Positions 46,379 to 60,030 are shown, counted from the stretch's first letter. The stretch is DNA of 64,000 nt from an uncultured Rhodospirillales bacterium (GCA_903822185.1 CAIJOA010000011.1:682001-746000), one strand, 5' to 3'. The notes: a model not told the origin generated them from the sequence alone. Numbers and translations are program-made.

Positions 46379-48052
46379 ATGCTTCTCGGTCTTTCCATCC
46401 GCGACGTCGTCCTGATCGACCGGCTCGATCTCGCCTTTCGACCGGGCCTTTGCGTGCTCACCTGCGAAACCGGCGCGGGCAAATCCATCCTGCTTGATTC
46501 CTTGGGTCTCGCCCTCGGCATGCGCGCCGAAAGCGGACTCGTGCGCCATGGCGCGGAACAGGCCATCGTCAGCGCCGAGTTCGACATTCCCGTCGATCAT
46601 CCCGTCCGCAAACTGTTGGACGAAGCCGGCATCATCGCCGAGAGCGACATCATCGTCTTCCGCCGCGTTCTCAATGCCGATGGCCGCAGTCGCGCCTATA
46701 TCGACGATCAGCCGGCGAGCATCGGCCTGTTGCGCCAACTGGGCGAGTTGCTGGTCGAGATCGAAGGTCAGTTCGCGACGCAAGGCTTGCTCGACCCGAC
46801 CTCGCATCGCGAAACGCTCGACGAGTATGGCGTCCCCGTCGCGGCGCTCACACGGCTGAAACAATCCTGGGACGGCTGGCACGCGGCGCGCCGCGAGCGC
46901 GAAGCGGCCGAAGCGGCCTTCGCCAAAGCGCGTACCGACGAAGATTTCCTGCGTCACGCCATGGCCGAGATCGAGGCGCTGGAACCGAAGCCCGGCGAGG
47001 AATCGACGCTCGCCGAAGAGCGCAGCCTCTTGATGAACCGGGAACGCCTGACCGAAGCCTTGTCCGCCGCGATCGGCGAATTGACCGGCGACAAAGGCGG
47101 CGAGCACGCGCTCAACACCGCGGCGCGCGGGCTTGAACGCTTGAAGGACAAAGTCGGCGGCCGTCTCGATGCAGCCATGGGTGCGTTGGAACGCGCCATC
47201 GCCGAAACCGGCGACGCCATCGCCGAATTGGAAAATGCGGCGCGCGTGCTGGGCCATGCACCGACCAGCCTTGAAGAGATCGAGGAACGGCTGTTCGCCC
47301 TGCGCGCGCTCGCCCGCAAGCACAACATGACCGTCGAAGACTTGCCGCGTTTTCGCGACGACATTGCGGCGAAGATCGGCGCGCTCGACGATGGCGGCGC
47401 GGCCATTGCCGGGCTGCAGCGCCGCGAAGAAGAAGCACGTAAAGACTATCTCGCCGCCGCCGATGCCGTCAGTAAGGTGCGCGCCACCGCCGTGAAGAAA
47501 CTCGATGCGGCCGTGATGAAAGAACTGCCGCCGCTGAAGCTCGAAAAAGCGAAGTTCCAAACCGCGCTGACGCCGTTGCCCGAGGCCGAGTGGAATGAGA
47601 ACGGGCGCGAGCGCATTCATTTCGAGATCGCGACCCTGCCCGGCTCGCCGTTCGGGCCTTTGACCAAAGTCGCATCCGGCGGCGAGTTGGCGCGCTTCAT
47701 GCTGGCCTTGAAGGTCGTTTTGGCAAAGACATCGTCCGTCGCAACGCTGGTCTTCGACGAGGTCGATAGCGGTGTCGGCGGTGCGACCGCGGCAGCGGTC
47801 GGCGAACGGCTTTATCGCCTGTCGCAAGAGCGGCAAGTTCTCGTCGTCACCCATTCGCCCCAAGTCGCCGCACGCGGCTTGCATCATTGGCGCGTCGCTA
47901 AAGCCGCCAGCAAGAGCAAAACCCTCACCCATGTCGAGGTGTTGGACGAACCCGCGCGCTGCGAAGAAATCGCGCGCATGTTGTCCGGCACCGCCATCAC
48001 CGCCGAAGCCCGCGCCGCCGCCGCGAGCTTGATGGCAGGGATGAAAGCATAA
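46379..48052 (+). CDS. recN: DNA repair protein RecN
   Basis: A 557-residue SMC-like ATPase for double-strand break repair. Head domains flank a central coiled coil (about 150-370). Walker A is CETGAGKSILLD (29-40), the ABC signature VASGGELARFMLAL and Walker B TLVFDEVDSGVGG. The first P-loop residue is Cys29 where RecN proteins normally have Gly (TGC instead of GGC), which could alter nucleotide binding or be a sequencing error. It sits between bamD and ligA as in many alphaproteobacteria. Confidence 0.95.
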   Translation: MLLGLSIRDVVLIDRLDLAFRPGLCVLTCETGAGKSILLDSLGLALGMRAESGLVRHGAEQAIVSAEFDIPVDHPVRKLLDEAGIIAESDIIVFRRVLNADGRSRAYIDDQPASIGLLRQLGELLVEIEGQFATQGLLDPTSHRETLDEYGVPVAALTRLKQSWDGWHAARREREAAEAAFAKARTDEDFLRHAMAEIEALEPKPGEESTLAEERSLLMNRERLTEALSAAIGELTGDKGGEHALNTAARGLERLKDKVGGRLDAAMGALERAIAETGDAIAELENAARVLGHAPTSLEEIEERLFALRALARKHNMTVEDLPRFRDDIAAKIGALDDGGAAIAGLQRREEEARKDYLAAADAVSKVRATAVKKLDAAVMKELPPLKLEKAKFQTALTPLPEAEWNENGRERIHFEIATLPGSPFGPLTKVASGGELARFMLALKVVLAKTSSVATLVFDEVDSGVGGATAAAVGERLYRLSQERQVLVVTHSPQVAARGLHHWRVAKAASKSKTLTHVEVLDEPARCEEIARMLSGTAITAEARAAAASLMAGMKA

Positions 48053-50176
<2,124 letters not shown>

Positions 50177-50177
50177 A

Positions 50178-50209
50178 CGAAACGAAATTGGGTTCGTTTC
50201 GTAATTTTT
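50178..50209 (+). terminator. Intrinsic terminator after ligA
   Basis: CGAAACGAA (50178-50186) pairs perfectly with TTCGTTTCG (50193-50201), loop ATTGGG, followed by a T tract at 50205-50209 and more T-rich sequence. It starts two bases after the ligA stop and closes the cell-wall/division/repair cluster. Confidence 0.75.
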
Positions 50210-50240
50210 CGTTTTATTGAACAATTTCAAAGAGCTGAAA

Positions 50241-50326
50241 ACATCGTCATTCCCGCGAAAGCGGGAATCCAGTTACAGCGAGCACTTGGCAGGCATGGAT
50301 TCCCGCTTTCGCGGGAATGACGATGT
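50241..50326. repeat. Perfect 30-base inverted repeat (CGTCATTCCCGCGAAAGC family)
   Basis: The arm at 50241-50270 is matched base for base by its reverse complement at 50297-50326, with a 26-base spacer. Each arm contains its own palindrome TTCCCGCGAAAGCGGGAA. The words CGTCATTCCCGCGAAAGCGG are those of a repeat common between genes in proteobacteria. It sits between the convergent ligA and aminopeptidase genes. Confidence 0.8.
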
Positions 50327-50355
50327 GGGTTGGGTCGTGCGTTCAATCAAGAACG

Positions 50356-52176
50356 CTAACAACGAATCTCAGCTTTTGAGGGCATCGTCGCCGTTGCCAG
50401 CCACGCTTTCGTTTCCGCATCGACTAACGGCGTCAGCGACGCTCGCACGCGTGCGTGATAGGCGTCGAGCCAGGCAATTTCGTCCGGTGACAGTAACGAC
50501 GCGTCGATCGCGTTGCGGTCGATCGGTGCGAGGGTGATCGTTTCAAAGCCGTAGAATTCGCGGCCCGCTTCGCCGACACCGTCGAGCTTTTCGACGACGA
50601 CCAGATTTTCGATGCGGATGCCGTAGGCGTCGGTTTTGTAATAGCCGGGTTCGTTCGAGACGATCATCCCCGGCAACAGGGCCTGAGCACTGGGCATCTT
50701 CGAGATGCGCTGCGGGCCTTCATGGACGCCGAGATAGGCGCCGACGCCGTGGCCGGTGCCGTGATCGTAATCGAGACCTGCCTGCCACAACGATGCGCGC
50801 GCCAATGCGTCGAGTTGCGAGCCGCTGGTGCCTTTCGGGAAGTGGCACAAAGCCAGGGCGATATGGCCTTTCAGTACGCGGGTGAAACGGTCTTTCATCT
50901 CCGCCGTCGGTGTGCCGATGGCGACGGTGCGCGTCACGTCGGTGGTGCCGTCGAGATATTGCGCGCCGGAATCGACCAGATAGAGGCTGCCCCGTTCGAG
51001 TACGCGTTCGGTCGCGGGGCTGGCGCGGTAATGGACGATGGCGCCGTTGGCGCCCGCGCCGGAAATCGTCGGGAAGCTGAGATCGCGAAAATTCGCGCCC
51101 TCGCGTCGGAAGGCTTCCAATCGGTCGGAGACTTCGATCTCGCGCAGTTTGCCGCCGGCCGATTCACGCGCCAGCCAGGCGAGGAACCGCGTCAGCGCCG
51201 CGCCGTCGCGGCGATGCGCGTCGCGGGTGCCTTGCAGCTCGACCGCGTTCTTGCAGGCCTTGGGCAACTGGCACGGATCTGTGCCGCGCAACACGGCCTT
51301 GCCCAACCGGTCGAACACCCAGGCCGCCGCGCTGGCTGGATCGGCCAGCACGCGCTTGCCGTCGGCGGCAAGCTTTTCGAGGAACGGACCAAAGCCGGCC
51401 TGATCGGCGATCCGTACCGCCGCGCCAAGATACGCGTCGAGTCCGGGCGTCAGCTTGCGCGCATCGATGAACAGATCAACCGAGGCATCCCGATGCAGCA
51501 CCGCGAAGCTGAGCGGCAGCGGTGTGTGCGGCACGTCGCCGCCGCGAATGTTCAAAAGCCAGGCGATCGAATCGACCGACGTCAGCACCGCCGCATCCGC
51601 CCCCGCCTCGACGACGGCAGCCGCGATCCGGCGGCGCTTGGATTCGGCGGACTCACCGGCGAATTCCATCGGCTGCGCCACGACCGGCGCCAAAGGCGGA
51701 GCGGGCCGGTCGGTCCAGACCGCATCGACCGCATTGCCATCGAACGCCGCCAGCTTGCCACCCGCCTTTTCCGCCGCCGCGCGATACCGCTCCAGTTCGC
51801 CCAGGGTATGCAGTCGGGCGTCGTAGGCGAGCGTCTGGCCGGGCTTCAGCTCGGCCGCGATCCAGGCGGACGGCGGCTGCTCAGTGATGTGGCGGCGCTG
51901 GAACAGCGTGCCATCGACCTCTGTCGCGGCCTGGAGGGTGTAGCGGCCGTCGGTGAACATGGCCGCCGTCTCGGGCAGGACGATGGCCAGCCCGGCCGAC
52001 CCGGTAAACCCGGTCAGCCAGGTGAGGCGCTGGGCCGATTCCGGGACATATTCGCCCTGATATTCGTCAGTCCGGGGAACCAGAAAGCCGTCCACACCCC
52101 GGCGTTTCAGTTCGGCCCGAAGGCTGGCGAGCCGTTCCGCCGTGTCGCCGCGATAGATCGCCCGGCCTTCATCCAT
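50356..52176 (-). CDS. pepP: Xaa-Pro aminopeptidase (M24B, aminopeptidase P2 type)
   Basis: A 606-residue cytoplasmic metallopeptidase that removes N-terminal residues before proline. Two creatinase-N-like domains (about 1-310) precede the pita-bread catalytic domain. Metal ligands are visible in VDSGAQYLDGTTDVTRT (two Asp), HGTGHGVGAYLGVHEGP (His), IVSNEPGYY (Glu) and RIENLVVVEK (Glu). The long, three-domain form resembles eukaryotic XPNPEP1 and is frequent in alphaproteobacteria. It is transcribed alone. Confidence 0.93.
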   Translation of the reverse strand: MDEGRAIYRGDTAERLASLRAELKRRGVDGFLVPRTDEYQGEYVPESAQRLTWLTGFTGSAGLAIVLPETAAMFTDGRYTLQAATEVDGTLFQRRHITEQPPSAWIAAELKPGQTLAYDARLHTLGELERYRAAAEKAGGKLAAFDGNAVDAVWTDRPAPPLAPVVAQPMEFAGESAESKRRRIAAAVVEAGADAAVLTSVDSIAWLLNIRGGDVPHTPLPLSFAVLHRDASVDLFIDARKLTPGLDAYLGAAVRIADQAGFGPFLEKLAADGKRVLADPASAAAWVFDRLGKAVLRGTDPCQLPKACKNAVELQGTRDAHRRDGAALTRFLAWLARESAGGKLREIEVSDRLEAFRREGANFRDLSFPTISGAGANGAIVHYRASPATERVLERGSLYLVDSGAQYLDGTTDVTRTVAIGTPTAEMKDRFTRVLKGHIALALCHFPKGTSGSQLDALARASLWQAGLDYDHGTGHGVGAYLGVHEGPQRISKMPSAQALLPGMIVSNEPGYYKTDAYGIRIENLVVVEKLDGVGEAGREFYGFETITLAPIDRNAIDASLLSPDEIAWLDAYHARVRASLTPLVDAETKAWLATATMPSKAEIRC

Positions 52177-52400
52177 GAACCCGCTCTCCTAAATCCCTCC
52201 ATGAAAGCTAGGTCTTCCGCCATTTTTCGGCAAGGGCGGGTCTTGGCCGAGCCTCGATGGTTAACGAACCCTGAATCGCCGCCATGCACGAACCGAATAA
52301 CTGACCCTTGGTAATTAAAATCGACAAACTGGACAACAAGGCTTACCTATTGTGCAACGCAATAGACACCAATTCGACGCTCGATCAAGGAGTTGACCAA

Positions 52401-52628
52401 ATGTTGAACATCATTCTTTCCGGCCTGCAGCATACTAAAGCCCTTTACGCCAACTGGCGCCGCCGCCAGGCCGCCTACGAAGAGCTGAGCTCGCTCGACG
52501 ACCGTTCGCTGGCCGATATCGGCATCACCCGTTCGGACATCCCCTATCTGTTCTCGCGGGACGTCCACGAAGCGGCGAAGGCCCAGGCCACCAGCCTGGC
52601 GCGCAACGACAACCGTCGCGCCGCCTAA
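52401..52628 (+). CDS. DUF1127 small protein
   Basis: A 75-residue protein from ATG 52401 with AAGGAG eight bases upstream. The DUF1127 core is YANWRRRQAAYEELSSLDDR followed by SLADIGITRSDIPYLF, a short Arg-rich helix and turn. Family members in alphaproteobacteria take part in RNA turnover and in phosphate or stress responses. The upstream leader contains CTATTG/CAATAG (52347-52352 and 52360-52365) as a small hairpin. Longer frames start in the leader and are rejected. Confidence 0.9.
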   Translation: MLNIILSGLQHTKALYANWRRRQAAYEELSSLDDRSLADIGITRSDIPYLFSRDVHEAAKAQATSLARNDNRRAA

Positions 52629-52713
52629 CGACCTACCTCTGCCACGCGGCTAAGCGAGCCGCCTCTCAAGGCGACACTCGCTTTTGCCCGCGGCAAGGCG
52701 CAGATTCAGGACT

Positions 52714-53709
52714 ATGCACGACCATGGCGCTCACGATCATCACGACCACTCGCACGGCGGCCATGGCCATCATGGGCATAGCCACCAAGCGCATTCCGGC
52801 CATGCTCATCATGGCCACGCTCACGGCTACAGCGGCGATCTAACCGCCGTCTTCGCGATCTCGATCGCGCTCAATATCGGCTTCGTCCTGATCGAAGCCT
52901 TCTACGGCTTCCTCTCCAATTCTATCGCTCTTCTGGCCGATGCAGGTCACAATCTTGGTGACGTGCTCGGCCTCGTCGCGGCCTGGGCGGCAACCGCCCT
53001 CGCCCGCCGCCGCCCGACGGCGCGCTTCACCTACGGCCTGCGCAGCTCGTCGATCCTCGCGGCCCTGTTCAACGCCATCATCCTGCTGATCGCCGTCGGC
53101 GGCATCGCGGTCGAAGCGGTGCAGCGTTTCATCACCCCCGGCCCCGTCGCCGGCATGACGATCATCGTCGTCGCCCTGGCCGGCGTCGCGGTCAACGGCG
53201 TTTCGGCCTGGCTGCTGGCCCGCAGCCATCACGGCGACCTCAATATCAAAAGCGCCTTCGCCCATATGCTGAGCGATGCGGTGGTCAGCGTCGCCGTCGC
53301 CGCCTCGGGCGCGCTGATCCTCGTCACAGGCTGGCTGTGGCTCGATCCGGCGATGAGCCTTATCGTTTCGGTGCTAATCGTCTTCGGCACCTGGGGCCTC
53401 CTACGCGATTCGCTCGACATGGCGCTCCAGGCCGTGCCGCCCGGCATCGACGCCGTCAAAGTCCGCGATCATCTGGGCCATACGCCTGGCGTCACCGCCG
53501 TCCATGACCTTCATATCTGGCCGATGAGCACGACGACGACCGCCCTTACCTGCCACCTCGTCATCCCCGGCGGCCATCCCGGTGATGCCTGCCTGACCGA
53601 TATCGCCGGCGTACTGCAAGAGAAATTCGGCATCGAGCACGCCACCATCCAGGTCGAAACCGGCGACCCCGCGCATCCCTGCGTGTTGGTGCCGGATCAC
53701 GTCGTCTAG
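52714..53709 (+). CDS. Cation diffusion facilitator (zinc/cobalt exporter)
   Basis: A 331-residue CDF transporter from ATG 52714. The first 37 residues contain 18 His, a likely metal-gathering tail. Six membrane helices follow. Metal-site pairs characteristic of zinc CDFs are the HxxxD of LADAGHNLGDVLG and the HxxxD of AHMLSDAVVSVA. The cytoplasmic C-terminal domain (about 240-331) has VTAVHDLHIWPMSTTTTALT. It moves zinc or a similar ion out of the cytoplasm in exchange for protons. A TTG ten codons earlier is not needed. Confidence 0.93.
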   Translation: MHDHGAHDHHDHSHGGHGHHGHSHQAHSGHAHHGHAHGYSGDLTAVFAISIALNIGFVLIEAFYGFLSNSIALLADAGHNLGDVLGLVAAWAATALARRRPTARFTYGLRSSSILAALFNAIILLIAVGGIAVEAVQRFITPGPVAGMTIIVVALAGVAVNGVSAWLLARSHHGDLNIKSAFAHMLSDAVVSVAVAASGALILVTGWLWLDPAMSLIVSVLIVFGTWGLLRDSLDMALQAVPPGIDAVKVRDHLGHTPGVTAVHDLHIWPMSTTTTALTCHLVIPGGHPGDACLTDIAGVLQEKFGIEHATIQVETGDPAHPCVLVPDHVV

Positions 53710-53761
53710 AATTCCCGTCTAGCGACTTCGACGCCCTTCTCCTCCATCCACGGAAAACACC

Positions 53762-54307
53762 ATGACCGTTCGACCGATCGTTCAATATCCCGACCCGCGC
53801 CTGCGCCAGCCCACGGCCGTCGTGACCGCCTTCGACGACTCACTGCGCGAACTCGCCGCCGATCTGCTCGACAGCATGAAAGCCGCACAGGGTATCGGCA
53901 TCACCGCACCGCATATCGGCGTGCTTCAACGCGTGATGGTCATTCAACTGACCGAAGACGAAAGCCCGCGCACCTACGTCAATCCGAAGGTCGTTTGGAG
54001 TTCGGCCGAGAAGAGCCGTAACGACGAGGGCAGCATCTCGATGTCCGATGCCGGCGCGGAAGTCGAACGCCCCGCCAAGGTCCGTATCACCTATCAGGAT
54101 CTCGACGGCAAGGAACACGAAGAGGAAGCCGATGGCCTCCTCGCCGTCTGCCATCAGCATGAGATCGATCAACTCGACGGGATTTTCTGGGTTCAGAAAT
54201 TGTCGCCGCTACGCCGCGAGCGCGTCGTCAAACGGCACGAGAAGATTCAGAAGCTGCGGCGCACGGCGGCAGCGGCGCAAGCGGCGGCGGCTCAAGACGA
54301 GAAGTAA
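53762..54307 (+). CDS. Peptide deformylase-like protein with degenerate metal site
   Basis: A 181-residue protein with the peptide deformylase fold. Motif 1 is GIGITAPHIG (family GxGLAAxQxG). Motif 2 reads EGSIS at 89-93, so Ser91 takes the place of the metal-binding Cys of EGCLS. Motif 3 reads HEIDQ at 133-137, keeping His133 and Glu134 but replacing the second zinc/iron ligand His by Gln137. Two of the three metal ligands are therefore missing and deformylase activity is doubtful. The C-terminus is extended and Ala/Arg-rich. A true def gene is expected elsewhere. Confidence 0.85.
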   Translation: MTVRPIVQYPDPRLRQPTAVVTAFDDSLRELAADLLDSMKAAQGIGITAPHIGVLQRVMVIQLTEDESPRTYVNPKVVWSSAEKSRNDEGSISMSDAGAEVERPAKVRITYQDLDGKEHEEEADGLLAVCHQHEIDQLDGIFWVQKLSPLRRERVVKRHEKIQKLRRTAAAAQAAAAQDEK

Positions 54308-54381
54308 ATTTCACTTGTCATGGCCGGACTTTTTCCAGCCATTCACGTGTTCGATGCAAAAAGTCTTAGTGGCGATGCGAG

Positions 54382-55752
54382 TCAGCAAGACGAATCTAAG
54401 GGGTATTGTTTGATAGGCCATTTTTCGGCACCATAATCTGTGAACGGCCCGTCATAACCAATCAAATAATAAGTAAGCTGCCGAAGCAGAACTTCCACGC
54501 GAAGTATGTAGTCTATTAGCTTCTGATTATCGCCCGGATCGCGCTTCTTTAAATCTCCGAGATTGGGATGAACGTGTGCGTTTCGTAAACGAGACCATGC
54601 CGCAATATAGGCTTTTTCGACATGCCCGGTTATTGCAAGCGCATGCAGAGCATCGATTGCCCGCCTATTACTCATCGCTTCTATCGAACCCTTCATCCTA
54701 GGGATAAAGTCTTCGAAGTCCTTTTGCTGAAGAAGATATTCACACATTCGCTTTTGAAAGATAGCCAGTCTTTCGTTGCCGTCACCGATCGGCTGCACCG
54801 CAATTAGACCTGCAATTGCTTCAACAGCTAAAGAAACGCCAACCGCCCAGGCATCTATAGAATTGGCGGTAGCCTCGCATGCATTGTAGAGATGATATGC
54901 GACGGGGTTCCAATACGTGCCCTCAGTGTTAGTCACCACACAATCAAGATATTTGACGAATAGCCGCCAACCTTGATTTGAAAATTCAATCGATGCGGAT
55001 GAAATAGGAGCGGGCAACTTCGCTCCAATGGACCTTCGCCAAGGAGCCTCCAATTCCAAACGCAACCGAGCCGTATCACCTTCTAGCTTCGCGCGCCACC
55101 TAGCGGATTTTCCAGTTATGTATTGCAACGCCTCTTGAACTCTTAGGTGAAATTCCGCCGAGAATGCCGTATCCGATGTGGCCTCAACTACCGTATCACC
55201 TGATCCTTGACGGCTTTTAACCTCAAATTTTGCTCCACACGCTTCAAACTCGGCGCGGTCGCGCACTAAGTGCCGATTACCAAGTCTTTCTGTCTCACTT
55301 AGCAAATCTAATGGCAAATCATATTCTTCGAAGAAATGAAGTCTTAGATAATGGCGCTTCTGAGAGCCCTCTTCCTGTGTAGCCATAGACTGAATTTGAC
55401 CGTCTATTAGCACACTATCTGCGGACGCATCCCAATGGACAGATGGAATAATACGAGCCGCCGTCCAGTTGGTTCCGCCCCACTCGACAACGGAGAGATC
55501 GTAATACATTTCTTCGTGGTGGATTTTGCCCACGGCAGCGCTTAGCTGGGCATTTATCGCTGCAAGAGGTGACGCATTCTCACGCTCGGCAACATAAATT
55601 TTGAACACAAGTCCATCACTCTGGGATTGCCGGATGTAACCGTATCCCTCGTACCGCTCTCCTCCTTCCTTGCGCTGACTTAACACCATGCGGGTGCAAT
55701 CCAGATCAAGGGCACCACGACGAAAAGCATCAATTGTTTCGTCAAAATTCAT
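54382..55752 (-). CDS. AT-rich protein with C-terminal HEPN-type RNase motif; candidate abortive-infection gene
   Basis: A 456-residue protein, convergent with the deformylase-like gene. Residues 1-230 look like a mixed beta region without known motifs. From about 290 it is helical and contains RLRNAHVHP, which satisfies RxxxxH twice (Arg388-His393 and Arg390-His395). That is the active-site pattern of HEPN ribonucleases, and the layout of a beta N-terminal region plus C-terminal HEPN resembles ApeA-type phage-exclusion proteins. It has no signal peptide or membrane segment. The gene and its 218-base upstream gap are much less GC-rich than their neighbours, so it was probably acquired. The family call is by motif only. 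Confidence 0.65.
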   Translation of the reverse strand: MNFDETIDAFRRGALDLDCTRMVLSQRKEGGERYEGYGYIRQSQSDGLVFKIYVAERENASPLAAINAQLSAAVGKIHHEEMYYDLSVVEWGGTNWTAARIIPSVHWDASADSVLIDGQIQSMATQEEGSQKRHYLRLHFFEEYDLPLDLLSETERLGNRHLVRDRAEFEACGAKFEVKSRQGSGDTVVEATSDTAFSAEFHLRVQEALQYITGKSARWRAKLEGDTARLRLELEAPWRRSIGAKLPAPISSASIEFSNQGWRLFVKYLDCVVTNTEGTYWNPVAYHLYNACEATANSIDAWAVGVSLAVEAIAGLIAVQPIGDGNERLAIFQKRMCEYLLQQKDFEDFIPRMKGSIEAMSNRRAIDALHALAITGHVEKAYIAAWSRLRNAHVHPNLGDLKKRDPGDNQKLIDYILRVEVLLRQLTYYLIGYDGPFTDYGAEKWPIKQYPLDSSC

Positions 55753-55970
55753 ACGCCGCGTGCTCCCGACAAAAGGTTGTCACACAAGCTCAACCGGCAA
55801 GGAAAAAGTTGTTTGCGCTAGCGACGCCCAAAAGGGGCTAGGTTTGAAAAACTATCGCCAGGAAATCCAACTCCTAAGCGATCATATTATCCCAACTACC
55901 TCGCGCGCGATTCGCTGGGACCAGAAAGCATATATTGCTATTCCATTATCGACTTACAGCGGCTGATCGC

Positions 55971-56813
55971 TCAGCCGAGGAACAGCAATATCCCCAGCGA
56001 CGACGCGCCGAACGCGACGCAGTAGTACGCGAACGGGTCGAGTGCCTGGAAGTCGTGGCGGCCGAAGTAGCGCATCAGGAAGGTTGTGCTGATATAGGCC
56101 GTGATGCCGGCGATGACGCCCGCGATCCAGGCGGCGGTGCTAAAGGCAGCGGCCGCGCCGCCATGCAGCAGGTGCGGCACTTCGAGGACAGTCGCGCCGA
56201 TGATGATCGGGGTCGCGATCAGGAACGAGAAATGCGCCGACTCCTTATGGTGCAATCCCATCAGCAGGCCACCGACCATCGTCGTGCCCGAGCGCGAGAT
56301 GCCGGGAATAAGCGCGAGCGATTGCGCGAAGCCGATGAGCAAAGCGCCGAGCCAAGTCATCTCGGACAGCTTGCGGTCGCCGGTGCTGCGTTGGCGCAGC
56401 CGTTCGCCGAAGAACAGGAGGCCGCCATTGACGATGAGAAAGAACGCCGCCGCGGTCGGTACACCAAAGAGGCTCTTGAGCAGTTTTTCGAGCGCGAAGC
56501 CGAGGACAACCGCCGGCAAGGTCGCGACGATGATCAGCCACAGCAGATGCCATTGTTGGCGGCGTTCTTCGCCCGGTCCCATGCCGACGAACGCCTTGAG
56601 GATGCCCATCCAGTCGCGCCAGAAGTAAGCCAGCAGCGCCACCGCCGTGCCGAGATGCAGCACGACCAGGAACGGCAGGAAGCCGTTCGAGGATTGATCG
56701 ATGTCCCAGCCGAGAAGGCGCGGCAGCACGACGGCATGGCCGAGGCTCGAAACCGGAAACAGCTCGGTCACGCCCTGAAGGAGCGCGATGATGATGGCTT
56801 GGATCAGGGTCAT
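55971..56813 (-). CDS. uppP: Undecaprenyl-diphosphatase UppP (BacA)
   Basis: A 280-residue inner-membrane enzyme that recycles the lipid carrier of peptidoglycan synthesis. Signature motifs: ALLQGVTELFPVSSLGHAVV at the start and ALIPGISRSGTTMVGGLLMG in the middle, which supply the Glu, His, Ser and Arg of the active site. About eight membrane helices. Loss of this enzyme gives bacitracin sensitivity. Its ATG overlaps the prmA stop by four bases. Confidence 0.96.
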   Translation of the reverse strand: MTLIQAIIIALLQGVTELFPVSSLGHAVVLPRLLGWDIDQSSNGFLPFLVVLHLGTAVALLAYFWRDWMGILKAFVGMGPGEERRQQWHLLWLIIVATLPAVVLGFALEKLLKSLFGVPTAAAFFLIVNGGLLFFGERLRQRSTGDRKLSEMTWLGALLIGFAQSLALIPGISRSGTTMVGGLLMGLHHKESAHFSFLIATPIIIGATVLEVPHLLHGGAAAAFSTAAWIAGVIAGITAYISTTFLMRYFGRHDFQALDPFAYYCVAFGASSLGILLFLG

Positions 56814-57737
56814 GAAGTTGCGCGCTTTCTGATGGAACGGAAATGAGCGGGCCGGGCACGGGCGATGACGAGGGTCGCCCAGCCGTCGATGATGATCTTC
56901 TGTAAAAGTCTTACATGCTGCTGGCGATGGGCGGCAAGGACGCCGTTGGCCTGCCGCGCCAAGAGACCCGACAGCACCGCGATTCCCCCCGACGCGAGAT
57001 GATGGCCGAGATCGGCCGCCATGCGTTCGAGAGGCCCGGCCAGGATGTTCGCGAAAATCAGATCGTAAGGGCCGTGCGCCGCGACGCCGCGTTCGCGATA
57101 GCCATTGCTCTTATAGACTTCGAGCAGCGGCGCGACGCCATTGGCGCGCGCGTTGTGGCGGGTGACGCGCACCGATTCGGGATCGATGTCGCGGGCGATG
57201 ACACGGCGGCGCCAGCTTTTCGCCGCCGCCATGCCGAGAACGCCGGTGCCGGTGCCCATATCGAGGATGCGCGCGGGACGGCCGCTTTGGACGATCGCGT
57301 CGAGCGCCAGAAGACAGCCGCGCGTCGTCGCATGTTCGCCGGTGCCGAAGGCCGTCGCCGCGTCGATCAGCAGACCAATCCGCCCCGGCGGCACCATGTC
57401 TTCGAAATGCGAACCGTGAATGAAATAGCGCCCGACTTCGAGTGGTTGAAAGCTTTCCTGATTATCGCGCAGCCAGTCGGTCGGCGGCAGTTTTTCCCAG
57501 ACCGGTTCCGGCGGCGTAATCCCAAGCGGCGCGAACGTCAGCGCCAGACGCATTTCCAGCGCGGCGCGATCCGGCTCGTCGGTCGCGAAGCCCTCGACGC
57601 GCCAGGCGCCGTCGGGCGATTCCTCGAAGGCGCTGACGGCGGTCAAATCGCCGAAAGCGTCGCTTGCCGCCGCGCCGGTATCGAGGTCGGGCAGGATCAC
57701 GGTCGCGCGCCAGAGCCCGGTCGCGGGCCGTTGCCAG

Positions 57738-57754
<17 letters not shown>
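56810..57754 (-). CDS. prmA: Ribosomal protein L11 methyltransferase PrmA
   Basis: A 314-residue SAM-dependent enzyme that trimethylates ribosomal protein L11. An N-terminal substrate domain (about 1-110) precedes the Rossmann methyltransferase: SAM motif RILDMGTGTGVLGMAAAKSW, acidic residue RDIDPESVRVTRHNARANG and the product-side loop YDLIFANILAGPL. The start lies 17 bases inside the uvrD end, and its end overlaps uppP, so the three form one minus-strand unit. Confidence 0.93.
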
Positions 57755-59939
<2,185 letters not shown>

Positions 59940-60030
59940 TCTTCGCTATATAGCAACGCGGGCCTCGAAATCACAGGAAACTTGCCGTACGGAGCGGCTA
60001 TGATCATCGCCGTCCACCCGTAAAGCTGCC

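Noticed and set aside
46376-47932. Minus-strand open frame of 518 codons opposite recN
   Set aside because: Antisense of recN, no recognisable domain.
50722-52314. Plus-strand open frame of 530 codons opposite the aminopeptidase gene
   Set aside because: Antisense of a gene with all M24 metal ligands; the translation is Arg-rich and matches nothing.
55688-55966. Plus-strand frame of 92 codons upstream of uppP
   Set aside because: It overlaps the start of the HEPN-motif gene, has no ribosome site and no similarity I can recognise.
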